DNA from: an uncultured Chitinophagales bacterium
GTDB lineage: Bacteria; Bacteroidota; Bacteroidia; Chitinophagales; UBA2359
Length of the DNA stretch: 33,033 bases
Assembly (NCBI GenBank): GCA_937927195.1
Contig: CALBCY010000308.1
Coordinates: 1-33,033, forward strand
Direction: 5' to 3'
Of this stretch, positions 15,119-23,683 are shown one piece after another; the first letter of the stretch is position 1; each line of letters starts with the position of its first letter. The translations under genes and the position numbers were made by a program. The notes beneath the pieces were generated by a model. It saw only the letters and a program-made list of their open reading frames with translations. It was not told where the DNA came from and did no database searches.

Positions 15119-17659
15119 TTATATTTTAATTTCCTCAACTATTTTAAAATGACTCGTTTTATTTTTATTCAATCTATTACCCAATGATTTCCAGCCTTTA
15201 ACTTCGATAAACTTATTAATCCAAAGTTGATCTTGTTCGACACTTTTCTTTTTTCCAGTTCCCTTTGTAATCTTGTACTCAAGAATTGGGTCCTTTAAAG
15301 TACTCATGACTTCCAGTTTGGAGCCTTTTACTTCACTTATAAATTTGAAGCGTTGATCGAGTACTGTGGTGGCAATTTCAAAACGCTTTACAAAATGTGC
15401 TTTTTTCTCTCCATTGTAGTAAACACAAGAAACGATTGACTGATTGTCAAAACGCTCAATGTGAACCAACTCTTCAGGTGGGTAATAATTGGTCCTTTCA
15501 AAGTCTGTCATTGTATAAGATCCGTCCTTAAAAAAGGCTACAACAAAGTCTCCTGAATTAAAGGAACCCAAGGCAACACCATTTCCTTTGGTGTTGAGCT
15601 TCCCAGAGGCCAAATCTGCATAAATATCAATGCCTCCGAGTGTAGATTTTCCCGATTCTAAAACAGTAATTTTACGAATTGGCCATCTACTGAGAATATT
15701 TCCTTTTGACATTCTACCTTTAATTGCCAAATCGCTAAAATCAAAATCGAATTGTTTGATTTTTGCTCGGCAATCCGGACTAAGACTTACCGTAACTTTC
15801 TCAGCCTCACCATTCGGGTTATAACTCAAATAATGAACTTTCGACTTTGGATCTCCACTAGTCAAATCGTAAACCTTATCTCTCGTTATCGATTTCACAG
15901 AAAATCGCTTAGCGTAATTACGGTTCGATTTCGGATCTACATAAATCATATTGTAAACAGTCCGTTCATCTCCTTTGCGCCAAACCCCAACATGCAATAC
16001 ATTTTTTCCGACAAAAGTCTTATCAGAAAGGCGGGAGACTATCATTCGTCCGTCTTTTCTTAGAACAATAATGTCATCGATATCGGAACATTCACAAACA
16101 AACTCTTCTTTCTTTAAACCATAACCAATGAAACCATTTTTCCGATCTACATATAGCTTCTGATTCGCAACTGCAACCTGCTTAACTTCTATGTCCTCAA
16201 AATTAGTAATCTGAGTTTTTCGCTCCTTCCCTTTGCCATATTTCTTCAACAAATTTTCAAAATAATCTATGGCATATTCCGTCAGGTTTTTCAAATTAGT
16301 TTTGGTCTCCTTGATGTCTTCTTGCAACTTGACCATTTGCTCATCAGCCTTGAACGAATCGTATTTAGAAATACGTTTTATTTTAATCTCAGTCAGCCTA
16401 ACCAAATCTTCTTCCGTAATCTCTCTTAAAAGTTTTAGTCGCTTATCAGATTTTTTCGCTTTATCCAATGGTGTTGCAACGTATTTTTTCAAGCCTTTTT
16501 CTATCGTAGAAAGTACTGATTCCCAAGTTGTACATTCTTCTATATCTCTATAAATTCGCTTTTCAATAAAGATCTTTTCAAGCGAAGCCATGTGAAGCTT
16601 CTCTTGTAAATTATTCAATCTAATTTCCAATTCTAACTTGAGCAAAGCAACCGTGTTGTCAGTGCTCATACGCAACATTTCACGAACACCAATAAAATGT
16701 GGCCTATCATCAATAATGACACAAGCATTTGGTGAAATGGAAACTTCGCAATCTGTAAAAGCATACAGTGCATCTCTTGTCACATCAGGTGAAATACCAC
16801 TCGGCAAATCGATGACAATCTCTACATCCTTGGCTGTATTATCTATGATCTTAGCTATCTTAATTTTACCACGATCATTCGCTTTTATTACAGAATCAAT
16901 TAGGGTTCCCGTTGTAACTCCAAATGGCACATCCTTAATAACCAATGTTTTCTTATCGCGCTTTTCTATACCAACCCTCAGTTTTATTTTACCACCTTTC
17001 AAGCCATCATTGTATTGACTACAATCAGCAAAACCACCATCAGGAAAATCTGGGAACAGTTTGGGAACTTTTCCTTTCAAAACTGAAATAGAACCTTTTA
17101 CCAATTCAATAAAATTGTGAGGCATTATTTTAGTAGCCAAACCAACAGCTATCCCTTCGACTCCTTGATACAATAAAAGGGGAAATTTAACGGGCAACCA
17201 GAGCGGTTCTTTTTTTCGACCATCATAGGTCAATTTCCAATCGGTGGTATCTTTATTGAAAGCAACATCCAGAGCAAACTTGCTCAATTTTGTTTCTATG
17301 TAACGAGAGGCGGCAGCAGGATCGCCAGTTCTGGTATCCCCCCAGTTTCCCTGACAATCTATCAACAAATCTTTTTGGCCAATATTGACCATGGCATCAG
17401 CAATAGAGGCATCACCGTGAGGGTGATATTGCATGGTCTGACCTATTACATTGGCAACTTTGTGAAATCGCCCATCATCCATTTGTTTGAGGGCATGAAG
17501 TATTCTTCTTTGCACTGGTTTAAGCCCATCTTCGATTTTAGGAACAGCACGCTCCAAAATCACATAAGAGGCATAATCCAAAAACCAGTTTTCATACATC
17601 CCGCCAATTGTTCCTTCATCAGCAGGTTGACCTGATTTTCTTTCCTTTCCTTTTTCCAT
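15119..17659 (-). CDS. parC: DNA topoisomerase IV subunit A (ParC type)
   Basis: An 846-residue breakage-reunion subunit of a type IIA topoisomerase, which decatenates daughter chromosomes together with ParE. The DNA-gate domain shows GLKPVQRRILHAL (45-57), YHPHGDASIADAM (78-90) and AAASRYIETKL (115-125), with the catalytic Tyr120 preceded by Arg119. A coiled-coil tower region (about 340-480) and a degenerate beta-pinwheel C-terminal domain follow. The GyrA-box of gyrase is not seen, which favours ParC over GyrA. The position matching E. coli GyrA Ser83 is Ala84, and Asp88 matches Asp87. parE is not adjacent; upstream is a 630-base gene-free stretch. A weak TATATTTA element lies about 70-77 bases before the start on the minus strand. 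Confidence 0.93.
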   Translation of the reverse strand: MEKGKERKSGQPADEGTIGGMYENWFLDYASYVILERAVPKIEDGLKPVQRRILHALKQMDDGRFHKVANVIGQTMQYHPHGDASIADAMVNIGQKDLLIDCQGNWGDTRTGDPAAASRYIETKLSKFALDVAFNKDTTDWKLTYDGRKKEPLWLPVKFPLLLYQGVEGIAVGLATKIMPHNFIELVKGSISVLKGKVPKLFPDFPDGGFADCSQYNDGLKGGKIKLRVGIEKRDKKTLVIKDVPFGVTTGTLIDSVIKANDRGKIKIAKIIDNTAKDVEIVIDLPSGISPDVTRDALYAFTDCEVSISPNACVIIDDRPHFIGVREMLRMSTDNTVALLKLELEIRLNNLQEKLHMASLEKIFIEKRIYRDIEECTTWESVLSTIEKGLKKYVATPLDKAKKSDKRLKLLREITEEDLVRLTEIKIKRISKYDSFKADEQMVKLQEDIKETKTNLKNLTEYAIDYFENLLKKYGKGKERKTQITNFEDIEVKQVAVANQKLYVDRKNGFIGYGLKKEEFVCECSDIDDIIVLRKDGRMIVSRLSDKTFVGKNVLHVGVWRKGDERTVYNMIYVDPKSNRNYAKRFSVKSITRDKVYDLTSGDPKSKVHYLSYNPNGEAEKVTVSLSPDCRAKIKQFDFDFSDLAIKGRMSKGNILSRWPIRKITVLESGKSTLGGIDIYADLASGKLNTKGNGVALGSFNSGDFVVAFFKDGSYTMTDFERTNYYPPEELVHIERFDNQSIVSCVYYNGEKKAHFVKRFEIATTVLDQRFKFISEVKGSKLEVMSTLKDPILEYKITKGTGKKKSVEQDQLWINKFIEVKGWKSLGNRLNKNKTSHFKIVEEIKI

Positions 17660-18292
17660 AATTGTTCTATAAAAGCTTGTTTTTCAAATCTTAGCAATTT
17701 CTAAAGAAAAATGGGCTAAGATCTGTTGTAAATATAAGGATGTAGAAGCAATAAATGACCAATTTTTAAATAAAATATTTTTTGATTATGAGGCAGAAAA
17801 CACCGCAATAGCCTAGCTATTTTTAGTATTTCTATGCGGCCCGCTCATTGCTTGACATTCGTAAAATATTAATTATAAAATCAGTTAGATATTTGTTTTG
17901 CATCTTTTGCATCGTCTTGGGAATATCATTAACCTTGGTGGATCCTCCTCGTCATAGAAGGACGATTAGAATAAATAAGAACTTTATACACTTTATGAAC
18001 TTTATGAACTTGTGGTAAAATTTTATTCCACCAGAACCAGCAACAAAAGGAGATTTGTTATTCATGAAACCTGATCCGATAAACCAATAATGTAAGCAAA
18101 ATGAAAAAAGTTCAAAAAACAACAGAGGTTTCTAAATAAAAATCAAAAAAAATTCAAAAAACACTATGAAAAATTGTCTTATTATAGTGAACTTTGCATT
18201 CTATAATCACGTTAAACTGTAGAAGAATCTGTTAATTTACTTCCAATTTTTAACAGTTTTGCTTATCTTAACATCAACAATTTTAAGCTGTT
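17660..18292. other. Gene-free divergent region between parC and clpS
   Basis: 633 bases with no recognisable gene; the longest frames are short and lack any family features. It contains a short 9-base near-repeat (ACTTTATGA, around 17980-18012) and a weak hairpin TCGTC/GACGA (around 17949-17965). On the minus strand TATATTTA (17729-17736), with a TTG 23 bases upstream, is a possible parC promoter. On the plus strand GAACTTTG near 18189 is one base off the -7 consensus for clpS. It is long enough to hide a small RNA, but no structure stands out. Confidence 0.4.
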
Positions 18293-18577
18293 ATGGCAGA
18301 TACAATCATTAAGGAAAAAGATAAAATTGACGAATTACTCGATACCATCGCAGTAGAAGCCAGTCAATTGGTGCTTCACAATGATGAAAAAAACACTTTC
18401 GAGTGGGTAATCCAATGCCTCATAGAAATCTGTGGGCACCAGACACAACAAGCCGAACAATGTGCTATGATCACTCATTTCAAAGGAAAATGCTCTGTCA
18501 AACAAGGAGAAGAAGAAGAAATGAGAATCCTTAAAGATGGATTAAATGATCGTGGCCTCAATGCTACTGTAGAATAA
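18293..18577 (+). CDS. clpS: Clp protease adaptor ClpS
   Basis: 94 residues, the usual size. ClpS binds proteins with N-terminal Leu, Phe, Tyr or Trp and hands them to the Clp ATPase for degradation. The family core is intact: LVLHNDEKNTFEWVI with the N-degron pocket residues Asn30-Asp31, EQCAMITHFKGKC with His62 (the pocket histidine), and the C-terminal DGLNDRGLNATVE. The flexible N-terminal tail (1-25) that controls ClpA/ClpC gating is present. The aat gene for the tRNA-dependent aminoacyl tagging enzyme follows 81 bases later on the same strand, which makes a functional N-degron pair. No clpA is in the window, so the partner ATPase (ClpA or a ClpC) must be elsewhere. Confidence 0.93.
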   Translation: MADTIIKEKDKIDELLDTIAVEASQLVLHNDEKNTFEWVIQCLIEICGHQTQQAEQCAMITHFKGKCSVKQGEEEEMRILKDGLNDRGLNATVE

Positions 18578-18658
18578 CATTGTCTACAAAAATCAGGTTG
18601 TTTCATGAAATTTCCTCTTATTCTTATCGGTTTTAACTGATTCCAACTTTATTACACA

Positions 18659-19348
18659 ATGATTTTCCGGCTTTCCGAAGACATTATTTTTCCGGCTCCA
18701 GAGTTGTCCAACGAAGACGGAATTCTTGCTTTCGGAGGTGATCTCAGTCCTAAAAGACTAATTCTTGCCTATCAATCTGGAATTTTTCCATGGTATTCTG
18801 AGGATGAACCCATTATTTGGTGGTCTCCAAATCCTCGTTTCGTGCTTTATCCCGAAGATTTGAAAGTTTCAAAAAGCATGAAACAGATCTTTCGAAAAGG
18901 GCATTTCAAAATCACCTACGATCAAGCTTTTGAACAAGTCATTCGAAACTGCAGCAAAGCTCCAAGAAAAGGCCAGGATGGAACTTGGATAGTTGAAGAA
19001 ATGATAACGGCCTATATAAATCTGCATAAACTGGGCATCGCTCATTCAGCAGAATGCTGGGAAAATGACCAACTGGTTGGAGGCTTGTATGGCATTTCAT
19101 TAGGAAAAGTGTTTTTTGGAGAATCTATGTTCGCCCATAAAAGCAATGCCTCAAAAGCAGCATTTTTAACTTTAGGCCAAAAACTGAAAGAATTGGACTT
19201 CGAATTAATCGACTCCCAAGTCTATACAGATCATTTGGCAAGCCTAGGAGCAATAGAAATAGATAGGTCTCAATACTTGAATGAACTAGCAACTGCTGTA
19301 AGAAAAGAAAGTCTCATCGGCAACTGGGGAGAATTGCTGGCCCCGTAA
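18659..19348 (+). CDS. aat: Leucyl/phenylalanyl-tRNA--protein transferase
   Basis: A 229-residue enzyme that transfers Leu or Phe from aminoacyl-tRNA to the N terminus of proteins ending in Lys or Arg, turning them into ClpS substrates. The landmarks are very clear: GILAFGGDLSPKRL (21-34), GIFPWYSEDEPIIWWSPNPR (41-60), and the C-terminal VFFGESMFAHKSNASKAAF with LIDSQVYTDHLASLGA. The fold is of the GNAT type. The length and the ATG start agree with the family. It sits directly downstream of clpS; the transcript probably covers both. A hairpin at 19428-19464 lies between it and the next gene. Confidence 0.96.
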   Translation: MIFRLSEDIIFPAPELSNEDGILAFGGDLSPKRLILAYQSGIFPWYSEDEPIIWWSPNPRFVLYPEDLKVSKSMKQIFRKGHFKITYDQAFEQVIRNCSKAPRKGQDGTWIVEEMITAYINLHKLGIAHSAECWENDQLVGGLYGISLGKVFFGESMFAHKSNASKAAFLTLGQKLKELDFELIDSQVYTDHLASLGAIEIDRSQYLNELATAVRKESLIGNWGELLAP

Positions 19349-19427
19349 ATATAGAAAAAACAGGTATTTTCAAAGAACCTATGATAAAAGCAAGCCTTTT
19401 CTCAAAACATAAGTCTCAACCAATATA

Positions 19428-19464
19428 TTTAAAGAATCCTCGTTTTTTGATTGGATTCTTTAAA
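19428..19464 (+). promoter_or_regulatory. Perfect 12-bp hairpin in the leader of the AsmA-like gene
   Basis: TTTAAAGAATCC (19428-19439) and GGATTCTTTAAA (19453-19464) form a perfect 12-bp stem with a 13-base T-rich loop, ending 25 bases before the ATG of the AsmA-like gene and 80 bases after the aat stop. No T run follows, so it is not a normal terminator. It may be an operator palindrome, a leader structure, or a processed end of the clpS-aat transcript. Confidence 0.55.
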
Positions 19465-19489
19465 AAATAAAGATCAATAAAATTTCATT

Positions 19490-22273
19490 ATGAAGCGTTT
19501 CTTAATTGTATTACTGGTTATTTTCCTTCTTTTCATTGGGGCATTGGTTGCCGCACCTTATTTTTTTAAGGATAAGATCATGGCCTTGGTTAAAACAGAA
19601 ATAAACAAGAATGTCAATGCCAATGTTGATTTCAAGGACGTTAGTCTCTCTTTTTTCAAAAGCTTCCCCAATCTTCATTTAGGAGTTGACAATATAACTG
19701 TCGATGGTTGGCCACCATTTGAAGATTACCGCTTAGCAGATATTGAACAGTTCGGCTTAGTAGTCAATTACAAAGCCCTATTGGATCCTGAAAATATGGA
19801 GATCAAACAAATTAAGGTGAAAAAGCCTAAAATCCATGTGGTCGTTTTAGAAGGTGGAAAAGCCAATTACGACATTGCAAAACCTTCCACATCCAATGAG
19901 GAATCTGAACCAGCCAATTACACTTTGGCCATTCAAAAATATGAATTGAAAGATGCCGATATTATTTACGATGATCGCTCAGCAAAAACTTATGCTCATC
20001 TTGAAAATTTGAATCATGTTGGAATGGGAGATTTCACCCAAGATCTTTTTACACTAAAAACCAATACAACTTCCTCCAAAATGAATATCAGTCAGGGAGG
20101 AATAAAATATTTCAGCAACACCCACTTGGATGCCTATTTAGACATAGTAATGGACATGGTTGGTAGCGCTTACACAATTGAAAGAAGCAATGTAAAATTG
20201 AACGATCTTGACATTGATCTTTCAGGTAAGATCGCTATGCCTACCGATGACATCAGTATGGACCTCAAATTCAAAAGCAAGGAGACTGCATTTAAAAAAT
20301 TATTGTCGCTTATCCCAAGCATGTACACCAAAGACTATAAAAGTATAAAGGCAGATGGAAACATTCGCTTGGAAGGTTTTGCAAAAGGAATTTACAATGA
20401 CAAAAAATATCCAGCTTTCGAGTTGGACATCGATGTGATCGACGGAGAATTTTCATACCCTGATTTGGCCTTTCCAGTGAAAAACATTCAAATGGATGCT
20501 CGAATCAACAATCGAAAAGATTACCTCGATGCAACAGAAGTAGATTTGTCAAAACTACATTTCACCCTTGAAGATGAAGACTTTGACTTGAACGGATATG
20601 TGCGAACACCAATGTCTGATCCACAATTTTATTTGAAAGCGAAAGGGAAACTTAACCTTGACAAAGTCCACCAGGCCTACCCTATGGAAGGCGTTAGCAA
20701 ATTGACTGGTTTGGCAGACATCGACATAGAAACAGAAGGCCGTCAATCTGATGTAGACAATGAACGATACGAGAAAATAGATTTAAAAGGTTTTCTTGAA
20801 ATTAAGGACATGGAATACGAATCTGTTGATTTGCCAGCTGCTGTCAAAATGGAAATGGTCTCTATGGATTTCAGCCCACAAAAAGTGGCCGTCAACAAGG
20901 CAAAAGGAATCATAGGAAAAAGCGATTTCACAGCAAGAGGAAAATTTGACAACATCCTTGCCTATGCAATAAGCGATGGTGAACTAACAGGAAATTTCTC
21001 TGTTGATTCTGACAATTTCGATGCAGATGAGTGGATGGAAAGTACAAGCACAGAAGTAGAAACGGAAACAGAAGAAGAAGCATACGTTTTTCTGGTACCA
21101 GAAAAAATCAATATCAACCTAGAAGCCAATGTCAAAAAAGTTAAATACGACAACCTCGATCTAACAAATATAATCGGCAATGTTTTGGTGAAAGACGAAG
21201 CTGTAGTAATGAAAAACATCAAGGCCAATCTACTAGGTGGTTCAAGTACCATAAATGGAACATACGACACCAAAGGAAAAGAAAAACCTGATTTTGATTT
21301 TAATTATTCGATCAAAGACTTCGACATACAAGAGTCTTTCGAAAAGTTCAACACCATGCAAGCCATCGCACCAATCGCTAAATACTTAGGAGGAACTTTT
21401 TCTTCTGAAATGAACATGAATGGCTCATTGGACAACACCATGGCTGTCTTACTAAGCTCTTTGAGCGGTGCTGGAAATGCCTTGGTTATAAAAGGTAAAT
21501 TACTAAACTTTGAACCTTTCAATAAATTGGTTGAAAAAATACAAGTTAAAGAACTAAATGAAGTCAATGACTTAGATGTAAAAACCCGCTTCAAATTTGA
21601 AGAAGGAAAAGTTGTGGTCACACCTTTCGACTTCGAATCCAAAGGAATCAAATTTGATGTTTCTGGAAATCACGGCTTTGATCAATCTCTTGATTACAAT
21701 TTAAAAGCGATGATCCCTAAAAACATGATTGGCAATAAAATCAACAAAGAATTGGACAGCTTCCTAGCAAAAGCAAACAGCAAAGGAGTTCCGATAAACT
21801 TACCAGATCTTATTCCGGTTGACATCCACATTGGAGGAAGCATTACATCTCCCAAAATCACGACAGATTTCAAATCTCTTGCCCTAGGTGCTGGAGCAAT
21901 GGCGAAAGAACTTTTCAACACAGCAAAAGACAGTTTAGAAAGACTGGCCAAAGAGAAATTGGAAGAGGGCAAGAAACTGGTTAAGGAAACCACTGATCAA
22001 GTTAAAGACAAAGCCCAACAAGAACTAGACAAAGCAAAACAACAAGCAGAAGCCAAAGCCAAAGATGTGGTCAATGATGTAAAAGATCAAGTGAAAACTG
22101 GAGCGGTAGATGCCATTGACAAGACTGTAAAAACTGGTGTAAAAGACGGTGCTGATGCTATCAAGGATCAGGTCAAAGGTGGCATCAAAGTAGACTCCTT
22201 AGGAGGTGACATAAAAGACAAAGGAAAAGATTTTGTGAAAGACCTATTTGGAAAGAAAAAGAAGAAACCCTGA
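19490..22273 (+). CDS. AsmA-like envelope protein with a LEA-like tail
   Basis: 927 residues. One N-terminal helix (3-24) anchors it in the inner membrane and almost all the rest is periplasmic. The N-terminal AsmA block (VKTEINKNVNANVDFKDVSL at 35-54, FPNLHLGVDNITVDG) and the C-terminal AsmA region (about 500-800, with SSTINGTYDTKGKEKPDFDF and LSGAGNALVIKG) fit the AsmA/TamB-related group, repeated beta-strand proteins thought to move phospholipid between the membranes. The last 120 or so residues are an amphipathic, K/D/A-rich tail with 11-residue-like periodicity (VKDKAQQELDKAKQQAEAKA), ending in FGKKKKKP. Such tails occur in Bacteroidota AsmA proteins. The stop codon lies inside a small hairpin (22269-22285). 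Confidence 0.85.
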   Translation: MKRFLIVLLVIFLLFIGALVAAPYFFKDKIMALVKTEINKNVNANVDFKDVSLSFFKSFPNLHLGVDNITVDGWPPFEDYRLADIEQFGLVVNYKALLDPENMEIKQIKVKKPKIHVVVLEGGKANYDIAKPSTSNEESEPANYTLAIQKYELKDADIIYDDRSAKTYAHLENLNHVGMGDFTQDLFTLKTNTTSSKMNISQGGIKYFSNTHLDAYLDIVMDMVGSAYTIERSNVKLNDLDIDLSGKIAMPTDDISMDLKFKSKETAFKKLLSLIPSMYTKDYKSIKADGNIRLEGFAKGIYNDKKYPAFELDIDVIDGEFSYPDLAFPVKNIQMDARINNRKDYLDATEVDLSKLHFTLEDEDFDLNGYVRTPMSDPQFYLKAKGKLNLDKVHQAYPMEGVSKLTGLADIDIETEGRQSDVDNERYEKIDLKGFLEIKDMEYESVDLPAAVKMEMVSMDFSPQKVAVNKAKGIIGKSDFTARGKFDNILAYAISDGELTGNFSVDSDNFDADEWMESTSTEVETETEEEAYVFLVPEKININLEANVKKVKYDNLDLTNIIGNVLVKDEAVVMKNIKANLLGGSSTINGTYDTKGKEKPDFDFNYSIKDFDIQESFEKFNTMQAIAPIAKYLGGTFSSEMNMNGSLDNTMAVLLSSLSGAGNALVIKGKLLNFEPFNKLVEKIQVKELNEVNDLDVKTRFKFEEGKVVVTPFDFESKGIKFDVSGNHGFDQSLDYNLKAMIPKNMIGNKINKELDSFLAKANSKGVPINLPDLIPVDIHIGGSITSPKITTDFKSLALGAGAMAKELFNTAKDSLERLAKEKLEEGKKLVKETTDQVKDKAQQELDKAKQQAEAKAKDVVNDVKDQVKTGAVDAIDKTVKTGVKDGADAIKDQVKGGIKVDSLGGDIKDKGKDFVKDLFGKKKKKP

Positions 22274-22284
22274 TTAAAAATCAG

Positions 22285-22310
22285 GTAAAGCTTTTACGTA
22301 AAGCTTTTAC
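22285..22310 (+). repeat. Two tandem copies of a 13-bp near-palindrome
   Basis: GTAAAGCTTTTAC occurs twice back to back, 12 bases after the AsmA-like stop codon and directly after a 7-bp hairpin (CCTGATT/AATCAGG, 22269-22285). Each copy is almost self-complementary around AAGCTT, and the two copies can also pair with each other. It may act as a transcript end or a binding site before the toxin-antitoxin remnant. Confidence 0.6.
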
Positions 22311-22417
22311 AAAACTTCAAACCAGCATACTTGAACTGATGTTTCACCTTTAGGAACCATTCAAATGATTAGCGGCTTATATTTAACATGGATTGACAAA
22401 ATATAAAAATCACTATC

Positions 22418-22633
22418 ATGGCTTTAGAAAACATAGACCAGACAACCTTAAAATTAATCATCAAAGAATTGTTGATGGAAAACCCTTCCATTATTAAAGA
22501 GGCGCTTCAGGAATTGATTGAAGCGAATAAATCTGAAAATGTTGATACTGATTCAATGAGGATAAAAAAAATAGAAAACCTTCTAAACAAGGATTTTGAC
22601 AAATTCGATGATGTTTTCAAAGCCCTCGCCTAA
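22418..22633 (+). CDS. Small antitoxin-like protein, partner of the broken doc gene
   Basis: 71 residues, acidic and helical. The first part (TTLKLIIKELLMENPSIIKEALQEL) is probably a dimerisation or DNA-binding segment. The C-terminal IENLLNKDFDKFDDVFKALA looks like a toxin-binding peptide, as in Phd-type antitoxins. The frame is intact and the stop is only 2 bases before the start of the doc-like gene, the classic type II toxin-antitoxin order. The assignment rests on this context and on resemblance to short proteins found ahead of doc genes in Bacteroidota; the sequence alone is not diagnostic. With its toxin damaged it may be a leftover or still act on a Doc encoded elsewhere. Confidence 0.65.
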   Translation: MALENIDQTTLKLIIKELLMENPSIIKEALQELIEANKSENVDTDSMRIKKIENLLNKDFDKFDDVFKALA

Positions 22634-22635
22634 CA

Positions 22636-23027
22636 ATGGATTATCTCAAAAAAGAAGAAATAATTTTCATCAATAAAAAAACGGTTGAAAGACATGGTGG
22701 AAATTTTGTACCCCCTAAAGTATGTATCCAACTATTCATGAAAAAGCTGGTCTTTATATGTACAACATTATCAATGGACATATATTTCAAGATGGGAATA
22801 AAAGAACTGGCTTAGGAGCTGCACTATTATTTTTGAGCCTAAATGACTATCAATTAAAACCTAAACTAAGCAATAAGAATCTTCCATTTGAAATGGTTCA
22901 TGCTTATGAGTGGGATTCTAATTCGGAAGCACTTTACCAGTTTACAATGCTAACGGCTGATGCTTCTCTTAACTTGAAAGATTGCCAAAACTGGTTTAAA
23001 GAAAACATTCAGAAAATTACTAGGTGA
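22636..23027 (+). pseudogene. doc: Frameshifted, internally deleted doc (Fic/Doc) toxin gene
   Basis: Doc toxins are Fic-fold kinases that phosphorylate EF-Tu. The reading frame from ATG 22636 gives MDYLKKEEIIFINKKTVERH then GGNFVPP, the typical Doc N terminus. It then drifts into nonsense and stops at 22813-22815. The rest of Doc continues in another frame (from about 22722): YPTIHEKAGLYMYNII and the Fic motif HIFQDGNKRTG, intact through to KITR at 23027. Between the two parts about 20-25 residues normally present (the '...LFG.PLYPT' region) are missing, so a deletion that is not a multiple of three appears to have removed them near 22709-22721. In the second frame a TAA (22716-22718) lies just before ATG 22722. 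A truncated 101-residue protein from that ATG is possible but would lack the N-terminal helices. Confidence 0.8.
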
Positions 23028-23049
23028 AGAATTTTAATTAATTTCACCT

Positions 23050-23607
23050 ATGAATCAAATCATTCAATACGATCATTACCTTTTCGAGCTATTCAACAGC
23101 CAATTGAGTAATGGCTTATTTGACACGTTAATGCCCGTATTTACTCAGGCAGTTTTTTGGCTACCCATGTATTTGTTCATCTTTACTTTCTTTATTTTCA
23201 ATTATCCTGGTCAATCCTGGAAATTTATTGCTGTGACACTTCTTAGCATTTTGTTGGCCGACCAATTGAGCAGTTCTTTTATCAAACCATTGGTGGATCG
23301 TTGCCGTCCTTGCCAACTCGAAGGATTTGCAGATCAAGTACGGTTGTTGGTAAAATGCGGCAGTGGTAAAAGTTTTGTTTCAGGTCATGCCACCAATCAC
23401 TTCGCATTGGCAACCTGTTGGATGATTTTAATGGGCAGTAGATTCCGATGGATCATTCCAGCACTTTTCCTTTGGGCATCAACCATCGCCTTCAGCCGAG
23501 TCTACGTCGGCGTCCACTTTCCGCTCGATATATTTTTTGGAGGCCTTCTAGGCATCCTCATTGGACTTTTTACTGGATCTCTTGGTAAGAAATGGGCAAA
23601 TTTCTAA
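23050..23607 (+). CDS. PAP2-family membrane phosphatase
   Basis: 185 residues with five or six membrane helices. All three phosphatase motifs are visible: KX6RP as KPLVDRCRP (79-87), SGH at 111-113 within FVSGHATNHF, and SRX5HX3D as SRVYVGVHFPLD (149-160). These supply the nucleophile His156, the acid His113 and the phosphate-binding arginines. Such enzymes remove phosphate from undecaprenyl pyrophosphate (bacA-like function) or from other lipid phosphates on the outer side of the inner membrane. Cysteines flank the active site (C85, C88, C103). The gene starts 22 bases after the broken doc gene, on the same strand. Confidence 0.9.
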   Translation: MNQIIQYDHYLFELFNSQLSNGLFDTLMPVFTQAVFWLPMYLFIFTFFIFNYPGQSWKFIAVTLLSILLADQLSSSFIKPLVDRCRPCQLEGFADQVRLLVKCGSGKSFVSGHATNHFALATCWMILMGSRFRWIIPALFLWASTIAFSRVYVGVHFPLDIFFGGLLGILIGLFTGSLGKKWANF

Positions 23608-23618
23608 AACCAGTTTTA

Positions 23619-23649
23619 ATAACAAGACTCCTGTTTTTCCGCTTGTTAT
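23619..23649 (+). other. Hairpin after the PAP2 gene
   Basis: ATAACAAG (23619-23626) and CTTGTTAT (23642-23649) form a perfect 8-bp stem with a 15-base loop just downstream of the PAP2 stop and before the symporter gene. No T run follows. It is a possible weak transcript end or RNA processing site. Confidence 0.35.
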
Positions 23650-23683
23650 CCCACTTTATTTTATTGAAATGCCTATATTGTAG

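Noticed and set aside
17660..18292. Possible tRNA or small RNA in the parC-clpS gap
   Set aside because: No cloverleaf, T-loop or strong stem-loop pattern was found; only weak short repeats are present.
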